Source: Methylocystis sp. IM3 (GTDB lineage Bacteria > Pseudomonadota > Alphaproteobacteria > Rhizobiales > Beijerinckiaceae). Taken from it: a stretch of DNA of 64,000 nt. The position numbers and the translations under genes are program-made. This document shows, piece by piece, positions 45,891 through 55,906 of this stretch. The stretch spans positions 280,939 to 344,938 of the forward strand of contig NZ_JBBPBZ010000004.1 in the NCBI RefSeq assembly GCF_038070105.1. The letters are read 5' to 3'. The notes under the pieces are model-generated. The model was not told where the DNA came from. It made no database searches and saw only the letters and a list, made by a program, of their open reading frames with translations. The first letter of the stretch is position 1. Each line of letters begins with the position of its first letter.

Positions 45891-46118
45891 GCGCGCGCCA
45901 ATGCGCCAAGTCGCCGGATGCCGGGTTTTTCGTGTCGCTTCCGCTAACCGTGACCAGAACGTTCGTCTTACGCCGAATGAACGTTTCCGACCAAGAGCGG
46001 AAGCTTCTGCTCGGCGATTGGAAACCCTAAAGCAAGAGCCGATACCGCAAACGAAGCGCGAGCTTGCGAATAATTGTCATATCTGAGTCCCTCTTTCCCA
46101 TGGACAGCAGCGAGATCC
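45891..46118. other. Region without a supportable gene
   Basis: Short open frames without motifs. Confidence 0.3.
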
Positions 46119-46188
46119 CTATGTCGTCTCACGATCGATACTGCATCGTTGTCCGATATACAATCGATGCGGTTTTTTGTCGCATGGC
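46119..46188 (+). promoter_or_regulatory. Operator-like repeat module, copy B
   Basis: CTATGTCGTCTCACGATC (46119-46136) followed by CGATATAC and GATGCGGTTTTTTGTCGCA. Same order and spacing as module A at 11338. Confidence 0.5.
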
Positions 46189-47073
46189 GCGAAATCTTTT
46201 TGTGATCATGTTAGCGAGCGTTCGGAGGGCCACATTCTCGGGCTCGCGCGCTGAGCAGACGACGCGGAGATAACGATGATTGCGTCTCAATATATAGAAT
46301 TTTAGTCGCCGTCGGAATTGTGAGGCAGCAATCGCTGACTACGACTGCTTTTGCAGCGAAACTTCAAAAAGTGCGCGTTGAACTCTAAACGTCAAAAAGA
46401 GACAGGCGCGTGGCATCGCAGCGCGGAAATAATCCAAGTTTCAATGGGAGGTCAAGATCACTTGTTTCACACTGCCTGCCATCAACGGATCCTTGCCTCG
46501 AAATCCCGCTTCAATGGCAAGAGCGTCGCACTCGAGGAGTGCGTCGGCGACGGGCGAGGCGACTTCAGCGTAGCGGCGATCGTCTCGCGCCTACCTTGGT
46601 TCCAACACTGGGCGACGGGCAGCAGTGAGCGACCTTTCCGCTCGGGTGCGCCAGACGATGGTAACCGCCCAACCGAGAGCTGATTCGCATTTGCGAGTTC
46701 GCCTTGGGCATCACCGTCTCCAAGGCCAGAATTTCACACAGATCGTGGCCTTCGCCTTCACGGCGTTCGTGGTCGCCCGGTTATTCCCGCGTTCCAACCT
46801 CGTCGCCGGACGACGCTCGGACGTGAGCAGTCGTCCTTGCGGTAGTCCCAGTCGCGATGGCATGCGATCTACGGCCTGTCTACATGGACGCAGGCTAGCT
46901 TCTCATGCCCCACGGCGACCGATTCGCGTAGGTGTCGCCTAATGTGAACGTGTACGATTTCACATGGACCGTCGATACTATCCAATTCGCAGCAACTGAA
47001 CGATATTTCTTGCATCTAGCAACTTCAGCAAACCGCGAATCTACAAAACTCCTGACGCGTTAGAATTAGTAGC
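46189..47073. other. Region without a supportable gene
   Basis: Open frames at 46351-46683 and 46625-46942 have no recognisable motif; probably decayed DNA. Confidence 0.4.
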
Positions 47074-47646
47074 TTATCTATCATGCAGGCGATAGGAGTC
47101 GGTTGCTTCGACTTCCGCCTCTATCATTAGTTCGCCTGATTTTTCAAACACAAGCATGATCTCATCGTCTTTGCCGACCGAGAACGCGTCGGTTATATCT
47201 TGGAACGAAACGAAAGGACGTCCGGGTTCCAGCAACACCGCGGCATGCGGAGGGATGATAATGCCCTTTGAGACGACAATGTGTTTCGAAGTGTTGTGTA
47301 ACACCGCTCTCCCCAATCGTCTGGACGTCACGTTGACCAGCGTGTCGGGGGTATCCCCATTATTATGAACGATCATTGAAAGGAATGCGCTATTCTCGCC
47401 TCTGTTGGGCATTCTCAGGTGTGGATTTTCAACTTTAAGGTGACCAATCATAAAATCTTGCGCAAGAGCTATTGGTGGCGTGCGCTCGATGACTATGATA
47501 ATCATGCATGCCGCGAAACCAGCCTGACCGAGCTGCGTTAGACGTTGTTGTCTTGAAGAAAACACATTGAAATATTCGACGAACCTTGCACCGAAACGAC
47601 GAAGTCTTGAGATGAGCCTCCAATCGCGGCTTTCGAGTTGGTCCAA
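47074..47646 (-). CDS. PCuAC-like (copper chaperone fold) exported protein
   Basis: 190 residues from TTG 47646, which has AGGAGG 8 bases upstream. A hydrophobic segment (QAGFAACMIIIVI...ALAQ) resembles a signal peptide preceded by a long 40-residue cytoplasmic stretch. The rest follows the PCuAC pattern: IGHLKVENPHLR, a NRGENSAFLSMIVHNNGD strand pair, GIIIPPHAAVLLEPGRPFVSF and VGKDDEIMLVFEKSGELMIEAEV. Of the copper ligands (His and Mets), the H in AVLHN is present but the M.M motif is not. It may have lost copper binding. Confidence 0.65.
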   Translation of the reverse strand: MDQLESRDWRLISRLRRFGARFVEYFNVFSSRQQRLTQLGQAGFAACMIIIVIERTPPIALAQDFMIGHLKVENPHLRMPNRGENSAFLSMIVHNNGDTPDTLVNVTSRRLGRAVLHNTSKHIVVSKGIIIPPHAAVLLEPGRPFVSFQDITDAFSVGKDDEIMLVFEKSGELMIEAEVEATDSYRLHDR

Positions 47647-48017
47647 CGCCGATTCCTCCTGCTAATTGAAGTCTTTTCCCAGATTTCATATGGGTCAGCT
47701 TTTAGTATCGTATTACGAGCTAAGATAACTCGTTAGATGATTGGGAGCAAGGGGGTCGCGCACACGAACCCAATCGAAAAGGAGCCTTCTCCAAACTCAA
47801 AACGTATCCCGCGAAGTCGCCCAGTGAACTCTCGGCGGTCTCCTTTCCAGCGAGGGAATGCGGAATCGCTCGGGTTGAGCAACCCCGAGACGCCGACCAA
47901 TTTCCATCACATCTCGGCAGGACACGGATTGTTCCCAATCTAACCCCAAAAGCTTCAGAGTAAGTCATCCGTTTCCTAGCACGACAGGAAACTAATCGTG
48001 GTGCAATGATGGCGTCG
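47647..48017. other. Region without a supportable gene
   Basis: Competing short frames on both strands, no motif. Confidence 0.3.
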
Positions 48018-48251
48018 CTACGGCTTTTCAATGTTCATGGGGGCGAGGCCGAACTCTTCATTGTCAGGGTCCCGGTGTTTTAGCCCTTCATCGATCGCTG
48101 CCCACAGTCCAGGCCTCTTATCGTCATGTCTTAAAGCTACGCTATGAACGGTCTTTCCTCTTGTCGTATATCGTGCGACGAGGTAGATTAGTGCTCTACA
48201 ATTCCGAAACCCGGAATGCACCAGAGTCTGACTTCCATGGCCGACGTTCAA
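48018..48251 (-). CDS. Hypothetical protein, 77 residues
   Basis: From TTG 48251 with AGAGG upstream: NVGHGSQTLVHSGFRNCRALIYLVARYTT, then KRPGLWAAIDEGLKHRDPDNEEF. No family recognised. It directly follows a broken IS5 transposase on the same strand. Its sequence includes a TCGT-CG-CACGAT match (48170-48181) to the operator-like motif. Confidence 0.3.
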   Translation of the reverse strand: MNVGHGSQTLVHSGFRNCRALIYLVARYTTRGKTVHSVALRHDDKRPGLWAAIDEGLKHRDPDNEEFGLAPMNIEKP

Positions 48252-49210
48252 CCTCTGAGCACTTGAGGGTCTGATGCTTTGTTCCCGTAGCCTTTATACC
48301 ACGTCGTGCGTCTATCGATGGCCGACGATCGATCACTCACGTTCTGCGCCACATGCGGCGTCACCCGCATCGACCGCAACGCGTTTACCAACTCTTCCGA
48401 TTCATAGCCCTTGTCGGCCGCGAGCGTGATCCGCTTGGGCCGGTTGGCGCGCGGTTCGATCATATGCAGCGCGGCAACGCGTTCGGCATGCTCGTCCGCA
48501 GGCGTAAGGCGGGCGTCGACGAAAACCGCGTTGCGGTTCTCCATCAACGCCTGGCCGATGAATCATAGCTTCGCCTCCTTGCCGGCGCCCTTGCGATAAA
48601 GCTCCGCGTCCGGATCGCCGGTCGAGACGTGTGTGTCATTCGAACGCTTAACGCCATGTAAATCCGCTTCGCGGATGCGCGAGCCGTGGCCTGAAGTCGG
48701 GTCGTCCGTCCCCTTCGCTTCGCCTCTCCCTCTCGCCGTGAAGCTCATCAACGACGCCCAGGCTTCGATCAGCGTGTCGCCGACCGAAAGATGGTCATTG
48801 CTCAGAAGCCGTTTCGCGGGCGGCTTAGCCAGCAAGGCGCAAAGAAACTTCGCCGCCACGTCGCAGTCGAGCAGCGGGTCGCGGTTCTTGGAAAAAATCG
48901 AATGATCCCAGACGAGGATCGTCGATCCCGAGCCGACGAACCAGCGAAACCGCAGGTCGAAATCCAGCCGCTCAATGAGCTGTCGCTCAGAACGGATCGA
49001 ATAGAAGGCTTACAGCAGCATTGCGCGCAGCAACTTCTCCGGCGCGATAGATGGCCGTCCGGTTGAGAGGTAGAGCGCCGAGAACTCCCGGGCCAGAGCG
49101 GCGAGCGCCTCGTTTGTCAGCACGCGGATGACCCGCAAGGGATGCTACCGCGGAGCGCGCACCTCGAGGTCCACATGGCTGAACAGCGCCCCACACCGCT
49201 CGTCCTTATC
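48252..49210 (-). pseudogene. IS5-family transposase, multiply broken
   Basis: Reading minus-strand frames in order gives LFSHVDLEVRAPR, a stop, HPLRVIRVLTNEALAALAREFSALYLSTGRPSIAPEKLLRAMLL in pieces, a TAA where relatives have Gln, AFYSIRSERQLIERLDFDLRFRWFVG, VWDHSIFSKNRD, AAKFLCALLAKPPAKRLLSNDHLSV, TLIEAWASL, then after a shift MENRNAVFVDARLTPADEHAERV and ADKGYESEELV. It is cut after YKGYGNK near 48290, before the final Glu region. Confidence 0.88.
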
Positions 49211-49409
49211 CCGCGTTCCGTGCGCCCCCTTGTCTGAGGAGACTGCAATCACCGCAAGGGCGAGCGATTGCTCGACCAGATCAAGGCGCAAATGGCCGAG
49301 ATCAAGAAATCGCCAGCGTTTATCCCTTCATTCTTCAGAGCACAGCCCCGTTTCGCATAATTTCACGAGATCGAACGATGACTTTATAAAAATACTGAAA
49401 CACATTTCG

Positions 49410-49458
49410 TGCGACGAAAAACCGCATCGACGTTGTATGTCGTGGCACGATACATAGG
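49410..49458 (-). promoter_or_regulatory. Operator-like repeat module, copy C
   Basis: The plus strand reads TATGTCGTGGCACGATACATA at 49436-49456, a near-perfect palindrome; read from the minus strand it is followed by GATGCGGTTTTTCGTCGCA, the same order as in modules A and B. Confidence 0.5.
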
Positions 49459-50084
49459 GCTTGGTAAGATAAAGTTGTCAACCTAATTGGGTAGCAAAAA
49501 TCATGATGATAATTCTAATTAGACGACGCTCTAGTGTCGCAGTCCCCCCCATCGCCTCCGTCGCTTTTCATTCGCGATTCGTACGTATGCTTGAGGCCCT
49601 GGTTATCGGCTCAAAACCTATAGGAACCATCACCAGATGGAACGGCTGGCAAGACGCACAACCAACTCCACGCCGACTAAATCCATCCATCGCGAAAGCT
49701 TTCGTAGGGCCCATTTTTTCCATGCGTAGCAAAGCTGCTGGCGTGTACGTCGCTGAATTCATCGATAAGAACCCAAGCGTAGAGCAACTTGTCGATGCAG
49801 TCAGTGTTCCGGGGAGGTTCGCCCAAACATTCATTAACAATGCATTACTCAAGACACTCGCAAAGGCATCCACGCAATTCTCGCTCTTTCATCTATAGGA
49901 ACCCCCAAGTGTCGGCTATATTATCGACTGTGAGTAAGAACTAAAACAACCACGGGATTTATCACCAGGCCTGTAATTGTGATTGAGCTGTCGCTGTAAC
50001 CGAGGGCGCGAGACGGGTAGATTTCTCTGAAATATGAACGCACAATGAAGCCGATAACAGTTCTGGTAAGGAAGGAAGACAGTA
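49459..50084. other. Region without a supportable gene
   Basis: A 131-codon plus frame at 49503 and a 101-codon minus frame at 49568 oppose each other; neither has a motif or convincing start. Confidence 0.35.
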
Positions 50085-50396
50085 ATGACGGTTTTCGGAC
50101 AATGGCTGCAGGATTGGCGTGAGGCTTGCGAGTATGCCAATGAGTGTTCCCCAGATCTCTCCTTGATCTATCCCCGCGAGCCCGTTGCCGTTCTCATCGT
50201 AATCGGGCTGGTATGCTTTGGTCTATGGCTCTGGAATGAACGAGAGATAGCTAGGTCACGGGCTGTCATGGACCAGTATCCGAGTGGGTCAGAAAGCGAA
50301 GACGCTCCGAACCGGGAGAAACAACTGGAAGAACTCAGCAAGATTTTAAAGCAGACTCGCGCTCTCAATGAGTCACGGTTAAAGGACGTCGCCTGA
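50085..50396 (+). CDS. Small single-pass membrane protein, hypothetical
   Basis: 103 residues, with AAGGAAG upstream of the ATG. A short N-terminal region (FGQWLQDWREACEYANEC), one membrane helix (VAVLIVIGLVCFGLWLW), and a charged cytoplasmic tail with a helix predicted in REKQLEELSKILKQTRALNE. No known family. Confidence 0.5.
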   Translation: MTVFGQWLQDWREACEYANECSPDLSLIYPREPVAVLIVIGLVCFGLWLWNEREIARSRAVMDQYPSGSESEDAPNREKQLEELSKILKQTRALNESRLKDVA

Positions 50397-50758
50397 TGCC
50401 TGGCCCCGGTTCCACCGGCAAACGGCGCTTCGTTGACCACTAAGTTGTCTTGGGAATCGACTTCGACGTTTCCGCATTCCCCATTCGTAATATGGATTAA
50501 GCTCGGTTGGAGCAACAATGAGTCGGTTCGGGTCGAGATGCGCCGGAGATCTCAAGTCGAAACGTCGTAGAATCTAAGGAGGCCGCTACGAGGATGAAAA
50601 AGTAGCGCTAGACCGGAAAAATTGGCTCGCGCGTCCTTGCCTCGCGGCTTATCTCGACGCCTACGACCGGCTGCGGCGCGTACCCGCTCAAGAAGTGGGT
50701 GTGCAAAGAACTAATCTCTATGCGTACAAGAGTTTGATGCCACTTATGGAGCTTGTCA
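50397..50758. other. Region without a supportable gene
   Basis: No frame with coding character; contains the upstream region of the histidine kinase. Confidence 0.3.
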
Positions 50759-51790
50759 ATGCCTTGGGTGCGCAGGGTCAGCGAGTTTTCGAGTAGGCGC
50801 CATGGAATTGTGCCTCATGCCTTTGCGTTGCTCTTCTTCACCACAAGCCTCATCGTTGGATTTCTGCTGGACCCACCACTCGATGGGTTGGCTTTCATCA
50901 TCTTTTACCCAGCTATCCTAACAGCCACCCTGATCTGTGGATGGCTTGACGGAACTCTCGTCCTTGTACTATCTACGTTTGCGAGTTGGTAGTTCATCTT
51001 AGAGCCTCGCAACACTTTTGTCCTAAAGGGTGTCCGAACCATTGGCGCCTTCGTAATTACTGGCTGCTTCAGCGTTTTTGTCTTGGCCGTCTCGCGTGAG
51101 GCTCTGAAGCGCGCAACCACAGCAATGGCTGCGAAGGATACGCTGTTCAGCGAATTACAACACCGAGTCGCAAACAATTTGCAGTTGGCCGTAAGCTTAA
51201 TACGGGTCGCTCAGCGAAATCTGCAAGACCCTGTAACGGCAGCTGAAAACCTCAATCACGCTGAGGAACGACTCCTCTCGATGTCTCAGCTGCATCGACG
51301 TCTCTACGGTGAGCCCGCTTTCGTCAACGGGCTTGAACCGCTGTTGAGGGAAGTTCTTTCAATGGTTTTGCATGACTTTCCCGTGGCTATCCACACTTGT
51401 GTTGAGGACGTTCCCGGCCTCTCGATTGACCAGATGACCGCAATCGTCTTTTTGGTAAACGAGGCTGCACTGAACGCAGCCAAACACGCATACTCTAAGG
51501 GATTAGGAAACCGGTTCGATGTCTCATTAACAAGAGACATGAGAGGTCGTCTTATTTTATCCATCATCGACGATGGACCAGGCATAGACGCTCAGGCGAG
51601 CGATACGAGAACCAGCTCACTTGGCATCGGCATAATGGAGGCTTTTGCAAACCAACTTGGTGGTCAATTGGAGATACGACAAGGCGTGGGCGCATCATTT
51701 AGCGTTGCGTTCATTGAGCATCACCTGCACACTATTTACAATACGACCCGAGTCCGACATCAGGATCGTTCCTCGGGAGGGAATACTTAG
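50759..51790 (+). pseudogene. DUF4118-type sensor histidine kinase, split by an amber codon
   Basis: From ATG 50759 (GGAG 8 bases upstream) the frame encodes membrane helices of a DUF4118-type sensor (FALLFFTTSLIVGFLL, then YPAILTATLICGW, then LVLVLSTFASW) up to TAG at 50990-50992. The same frame continues FILEPRNTFVLKGVRTIGAFVITGCFSVFVL, then the HisKA_2 domain with the phospho-acceptor His in LFSELQHRVANNLQ, and the ATPase with NEAALNAAKHAY, IDDGPGID and SLGIGIMEAFANQLGG. Relatives usually have Tyr or Trp-Tyr here, so TAC/TAT to TAG is the simplest change. Restarting at 51083 or nearby would give a soluble kinase half. Confidence 0.8.
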
Positions 51791-52274
51791 GCCGTCAAAC
51801 GGTTGGATATGGTAAGGTCGAGGAAGAAAAGGAGCAAGTCCAGCCGCCGGATTTTCGAGCGCCAGCGGTGACACCGGCGTGCGGTGCAGGATACGCCACG
51901 TGCCGAGCCCTTGACGATCCGGACCCAGGCTTCGCCAGTCAATCCCTACCGCCCCCTCTTCTGTGACGGACCCTTGGTTATCAACCGCTCACGCACTTCC
52001 TTCGTCGGTTCACTCTTCTATTCGGGGTCGGCGTCGTCCATCGTCCCCGCGAGGGACGAGCGCTCCGGGAAACCTGGTGGTCGCCTTGCCTCGAAACTCT
52101 TACGGTTCTGCTCGTTACGTCGCCACTTGAATCGCGCAAACCGACTTGCCGAGGTCGAACGGCGACCGATCGATCCACATGCGATGCTGAATCGCGCCGG
52201 CCCCCGTATCGCCGCTCCGTCCCTGCGGAGCGTCAGGGGACAGCGATCCTTCGCCAGAAAACCAGCCGTTTGAA
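51791..52274. other. Region without a supportable gene
   Basis: Probably flank of the IS5 remnant that follows; no motif. Confidence 0.3.
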
Positions 52275-52760
52275 GTTCTAGACGGGAGTCTGTCATCCTG
52301 ATTTTTATCCTGGCGCGGGCGATGCCGATCGTTGGGATGAAGAGGTCCATTCTGTCCTTTTGCTTGGCGAAGACCTGCTCCACGAGCGAGTGAACGATCG
52401 ATTTGAGAGCGTTGGCGCGACGGACGGTGTTGAGCATCGGTCGATCCTTGGGCTTCTTGCGATGGATGCGGCTGACGAAACCGTTCTTCGCCATGAACGC
52501 TTCCTTGGTGATGAGAAACTCGGCGTGTTCGGCGGAGAGGTTGTCCATCGCCTGGATCACGAGGATCTTGAGCGTCGTCACCGGATCGAAGGGCAGCCTT
52601 CCGCCCTGCGCGCCGTCGGAATAGCCGAACGGCGCGACGAGCTCGGCGTGAAAAACTCGAAATCGACCGCCGCCGCGAACACCTCCAGATGATCGCCGAG
52701 CCCGCTCAACCGCTTCAGTAGCTCATCTACGTCGAAAAAGCCCGGCTACCCGCGCATCGA
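52275..52760 (-). pseudogene. IS5-family transposase with internal deletion
   Basis: Minus-strand pieces: DELLKRLSGLGDHLEVFAAAVDFEFF (N-terminus), a shift, TLKILVIQAMDNLSAEHAEFLI, then directly KEAFMAKNGFVSRIHRKKPKDRPM and RRANALKSIVHSLVEQVFAKQKDRM with the catalytic Glu region, then TIGIARARIKI. About 150 residues of the catalytic core between these parts are missing. Confidence 0.85.
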
Positions 52761-53380
52761 TCCACTGATCCTATCTCAACCAGAGAATCAGAGAGCCGGC
52801 GATTTGGCGAGATTCTTAGAAACGTCTAGCTTCATCGCCCAACTTTTGAGGCCGCCGCCCTTCACGGGCCGCTTCAGTATGATTGACGGCTTCATAAAGC
52901 GCCGTGCACACGCCGGCGTCGCCGATTTTAGTGCTCCGTCCGGTCACGTCTCTTTCGCTCAAGTGATATTTTTTTGGTGTAAGACAAAAATGTGGGCCGA
53001 CTTACTTCGACGACGAAGACCGTAACGGATCGTCGATCGCCGAAACATATGTCAGCGCCACAATCGCGCGCACGCCGTTAGCCAACATGATCAACCTAGC
53101 GCGCCTGTCTGTTCGCGTCATCGCACGCGCCTTCTCGAACATGTCGAACTCGCGTAGCAAGAACGCATGCGTCGCAAGCAACGCCTCGTCGATGAACGTC
53201 AGCGTCGGATCCCCCACAACGAGTTCCTCAACGGCGAGGACTTTTTGCTGACGTCCGAGTACCCGGATTGCGCCCTATGCGCGTGGCGCGACGCTTTTAA
53301 AGAAAGACAGTCTCACTTGCGCCCGCTACCTGAACGTAACGCAAACGTTCGAAGATAAAGAGGAACTCGTCGTCCTGGAC
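52761..53380. other. Region without a firmly supported gene
   Basis: A 71-codon minus frame at 53002-53217 (AMTRTDRRARLIMLANGVRAI) has acceptable composition but no known family, so it is not called. Confidence 0.3.
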
Positions 53381-53581
53381 ATGGTTGCATTCGTTGTGGC
53401 GGTGATTTTGGTGCTTGGCGCTTGGCTGGTTGCTTCAGGAATACTGTCATTCCTGGATATTTATTTCTTCAAGACCACATCGCCCGAGAGAGTGACCCTT
53501 GCCGGAGGTCTATCGCTCATCGTTTTGGGGGCCGAATTTATTTTCGCTTGCAGCCATATAAGGCTGCGCTTTCTCCATTAG
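53381..53581 (+). CDS. Small two-helix membrane protein, hypothetical
   Basis: 66 residues with two membrane segments (AFVVAVILVLGAWLVASGILSFLDIYFF region and LAGGLSLIVLGAEFIFAC). The same frame is open for about 30 codons upstream. No family recognised. Confidence 0.4.
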   Translation: MVAFVVAVILVLGAWLVASGILSFLDIYFFKTTSPERVTLAGGLSLIVLGAEFIFACSHIRLRFLH

Positions 53582-53906
53582 CAGCGAAGCGATATTCTTG
53601 AGTGTCGGTTTGATGTGGAGAGGGTGTTGCTTGAGAAACGACATAAAGATAGTCTCGTTATGCAGGACACGATCATCACATGCGTGAAAAGGTCCAACTA
53701 TGAATGGGCGCCTGGCAATACACGCTGCGAGGAGTCGCCGGTCTCGAGCAATCCATTCTGTCACTGCCCCGCTCTGGTTTCGATCGCGCGATGCCGAATT
53801 GTTGAGCAGAAGGTGCTCATTGGGCGATTTTGCGCTGCCGGATCCACTTCTTAATTTTAGGGATTCTAGTAGAATTGGATCGCTTGCGGAATCGAGAGGC
53901 TCTCTG
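53582..53906. promoter_or_regulatory. Upstream region of the acetoacetate operon
   Basis: No gene of its own; frame extension of the next gene into this DNA looks unlike its family. It likely contains the operon promoter. Confidence 0.35.
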
Positions 53907-55868
53907 ATGCGAATTTGGCAGCCTGACCTTGAACGGCAACAAGCGTCGAATCTCTCGAAATTTTCCCTGCAACGCGCCGACACGACTCCGTTCGCAGCGA
54001 CATTCGATTATGGCGGCTTTCACCGCTGGAGCGTCGATCATAAGGAGGAGTTTTGGTCGAACGTTTGGGACTTCTGCAAGGTTATCGGGGAGAAGGGCGC
54101 ACGCATCCTGGTCGATGGCGACAAAATGTCGGGGGCGCAATGGTTTTTGGACGCCAGACTAAATTTTGCAGAGAACCTGTTGCGTTCGAGACCAGACGAC
54201 GAAATCTCCATTGTTTTTTCCGGCGAAGGCCAGGTCCAAACGTCGCTCAGTTTCGGCCAACTGAAACAGTCCGTCGCAGCACTCGCTGTTTATTTTCGCG
54301 CACAGGGCGTCGCAAAGGGCGATCGTATTGCCGCCTACATCCATAATGGGCCGGAAGCAATCATCGGCATGCTTGCGGCTTCCAGCATTGGCGCCATCTG
54401 GTCGTCCTGCGCGCCAGAGTTTGGCGTGCAAAGCGTCGTCGATCGCTTCGGCCAGATCGACCCGAGCCTCCTCATCGCTTCCGACGGCTATTTGTATAAG
54501 GGTAAGAAGCTTGATCGCATCGCCTCCATCCGCGAGGTGCAGGCAAGATTGCCCCGCGTCAAGAGGACGCTGATCGTTCCTTATATTCACGAGGATCCGC
54601 CATTGGACGACCTTACCAGCGCCCAGTTGTGGCCGTCCGCGCTCAAGGAGCACAACGACGCCGTTCTGTCATTCGAACGTCTGCCATTCAATCATCCCCT
54701 GTATATCATGTTCTCGTCGGGCACGACTGGCGCGCCGAAATGTATTGTGCATGGCGCCGGCGGCACCCTGCTGCAGCATCTCAAAGAGCATCAATTGCAA
54801 TGCGACATCAAACCCGGCGACCGTGTTTTTTACGCGACGTCGACGGGATGGATGATGTGGAATTGGCTGGCGAGCGCGCTCACCAGCCACGCAACGATCC
54901 TGCTATATGACGGGTTTTTCACCGCCGGCGTGAGCGGCGCGATCCTGTTGGATTTTGCGCAAGAACAATGCGCGACCCTGTTTGGCACGTCGGCAGGCTA
55001 TCTAAAGGCGATCGAAAAGGCAGGGCTTAAGCCGCGCGAGAGCCACGATTTGAGCGCGGTGCGACTGATCGCCTCGACAGGATCGCCCCTGCTGCCTGAC
55101 AGCTTCGATTACGTCTACCGCGATTTCAAGCCCGACGTGCAACTCGCGTCGGTCAGCGGCGGCACCGACATCATTTCCTGCTTTGTTGGCGGTAATCCCT
55201 GGAGCCCTGTCTATCGAGGCGAGATACAATGCGCCGGCCTCGGCATGGCGGTAGAAATCTGGAACGACAACGGTCAGCGGGTCATCGGCGAGGGCGGCGA
55301 ACTGGTCTGCACGAAAAGCTTCCCTTCAATGCCCATATGTTTCTGGAACGACCCGGATGGAAGCAAGTATTTCAACGCCTATTTCGCGCGATATCCCAAC
55401 GTCTGGCTGCACGGGGATTTCGCGACCGAGACGGAGCATGGCGGCTTCCTGATCCACGGCCGCTCCGACGCAACCCTCAATCCCCAAGGCGTGCGGATCG
55501 GGACGGCGGACATATACAATGTTGTCGAGAGTCTGCCGTCAATCCAGGAAGCGCTGGCGATCGACCAGGAGTGGGACGGCGGGACGCGGATTGTCTTATT
55601 TGTGAAAACACATCCGGACTATCCTCTCGACGACGTGCTTGTTGCCCAGATCAAGCGGGCGCTTTTCGAAAAGGCTTCGCCGCGACATGTTCCAGCGGTC
55701 ATACTGGAAGCGCCCGATCTACCACGCACGAGATCAGGGAAACTGGTCGAACTCGCCGTTCGCGAGGTCGTTCATGGCCGTCCGGTCAAGAATAGGGGTG
55801 CCCTCGCTAATCCCGAGTCTCTCGACTTTTTCAGAAATCTCCCGGAATTAACCATCCCTCGCGGTTAG
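53907..55868 (+). CDS. aacS: Acetoacetyl-CoA synthetase (acetoacetate-CoA ligase)
   Basis: 653 residues from ATG 53907 with GAGAGG 7 bases upstream; this matches the family length, while the 722-codon open frame does not. Residues about 30-90 carry the ACAS N-terminal pattern (WSVDHKEEFWSNVWDF), followed by the AMP-binding signature FSSGTTGAPKCIVHG, YATSTGWMMWNW, ASVSGGTDIISCF, LHGDFATETEHGGFLIHGRSDATLN in pieces, and the C-terminal lysine region PRTRSGKLVELAV. It activates acetoacetate with ATP and CoA for growth on ketone bodies or PHB breakdown. It starts the operon with decarboxylase, dehydrogenase and lipase genes. Confidence 0.95.
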   Translation: MRIWQPDLERQQASNLSKFSLQRADTTPFAATFDYGGFHRWSVDHKEEFWSNVWDFCKVIGEKGARILVDGDKMSGAQWFLDARLNFAENLLRSRPDDEISIVFSGEGQVQTSLSFGQLKQSVAALAVYFRAQGVAKGDRIAAYIHNGPEAIIGMLAASSIGAIWSSCAPEFGVQSVVDRFGQIDPSLLIASDGYLYKGKKLDRIASIREVQARLPRVKRTLIVPYIHEDPPLDDLTSAQLWPSALKEHNDAVLSFERLPFNHPLYIMFSSGTTGAPKCIVHGAGGTLLQHLKEHQLQCDIKPGDRVFYATSTGWMMWNWLASALTSHATILLYDGFFTAGVSGAILLDFAQEQCATLFGTSAGYLKAIEKAGLKPRESHDLSAVRLIASTGSPLLPDSFDYVYRDFKPDVQLASVSGGTDIISCFVGGNPWSPVYRGEIQCAGLGMAVEIWNDNGQRVIGEGGELVCTKSFPSMPICFWNDPDGSKYFNAYFARYPNVWLHGDFATETEHGGFLIHGRSDATLNPQGVRIGTADIYNVVESLPSIQEALAIDQEWDGGTRIVLFVKTHPDYPLDDVLVAQIKRALFEKASPRHVPAVILEAPDLPRTRSGKLVELAVREVVHGRPVKNRGALANPESLDFFRNLPELTIPRG

Positions 55869-55906
55869 CAAGCGATACGCTGAGCCATCAATAGGAGCGG
55901 AACGGA

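Noticed and set aside
49503..49898. 131-codon frame after module C
   Set aside because: Weak start, no motif and an equally open opposing frame.
22012..50992. TAG recoding (pyrrolysine or stop suppression) to explain both in-frame amber codons
   Set aside because: No pyl genes or suppressor tRNA in the window, different expected residues at the two sites, and many other genes here are plainly decayed.
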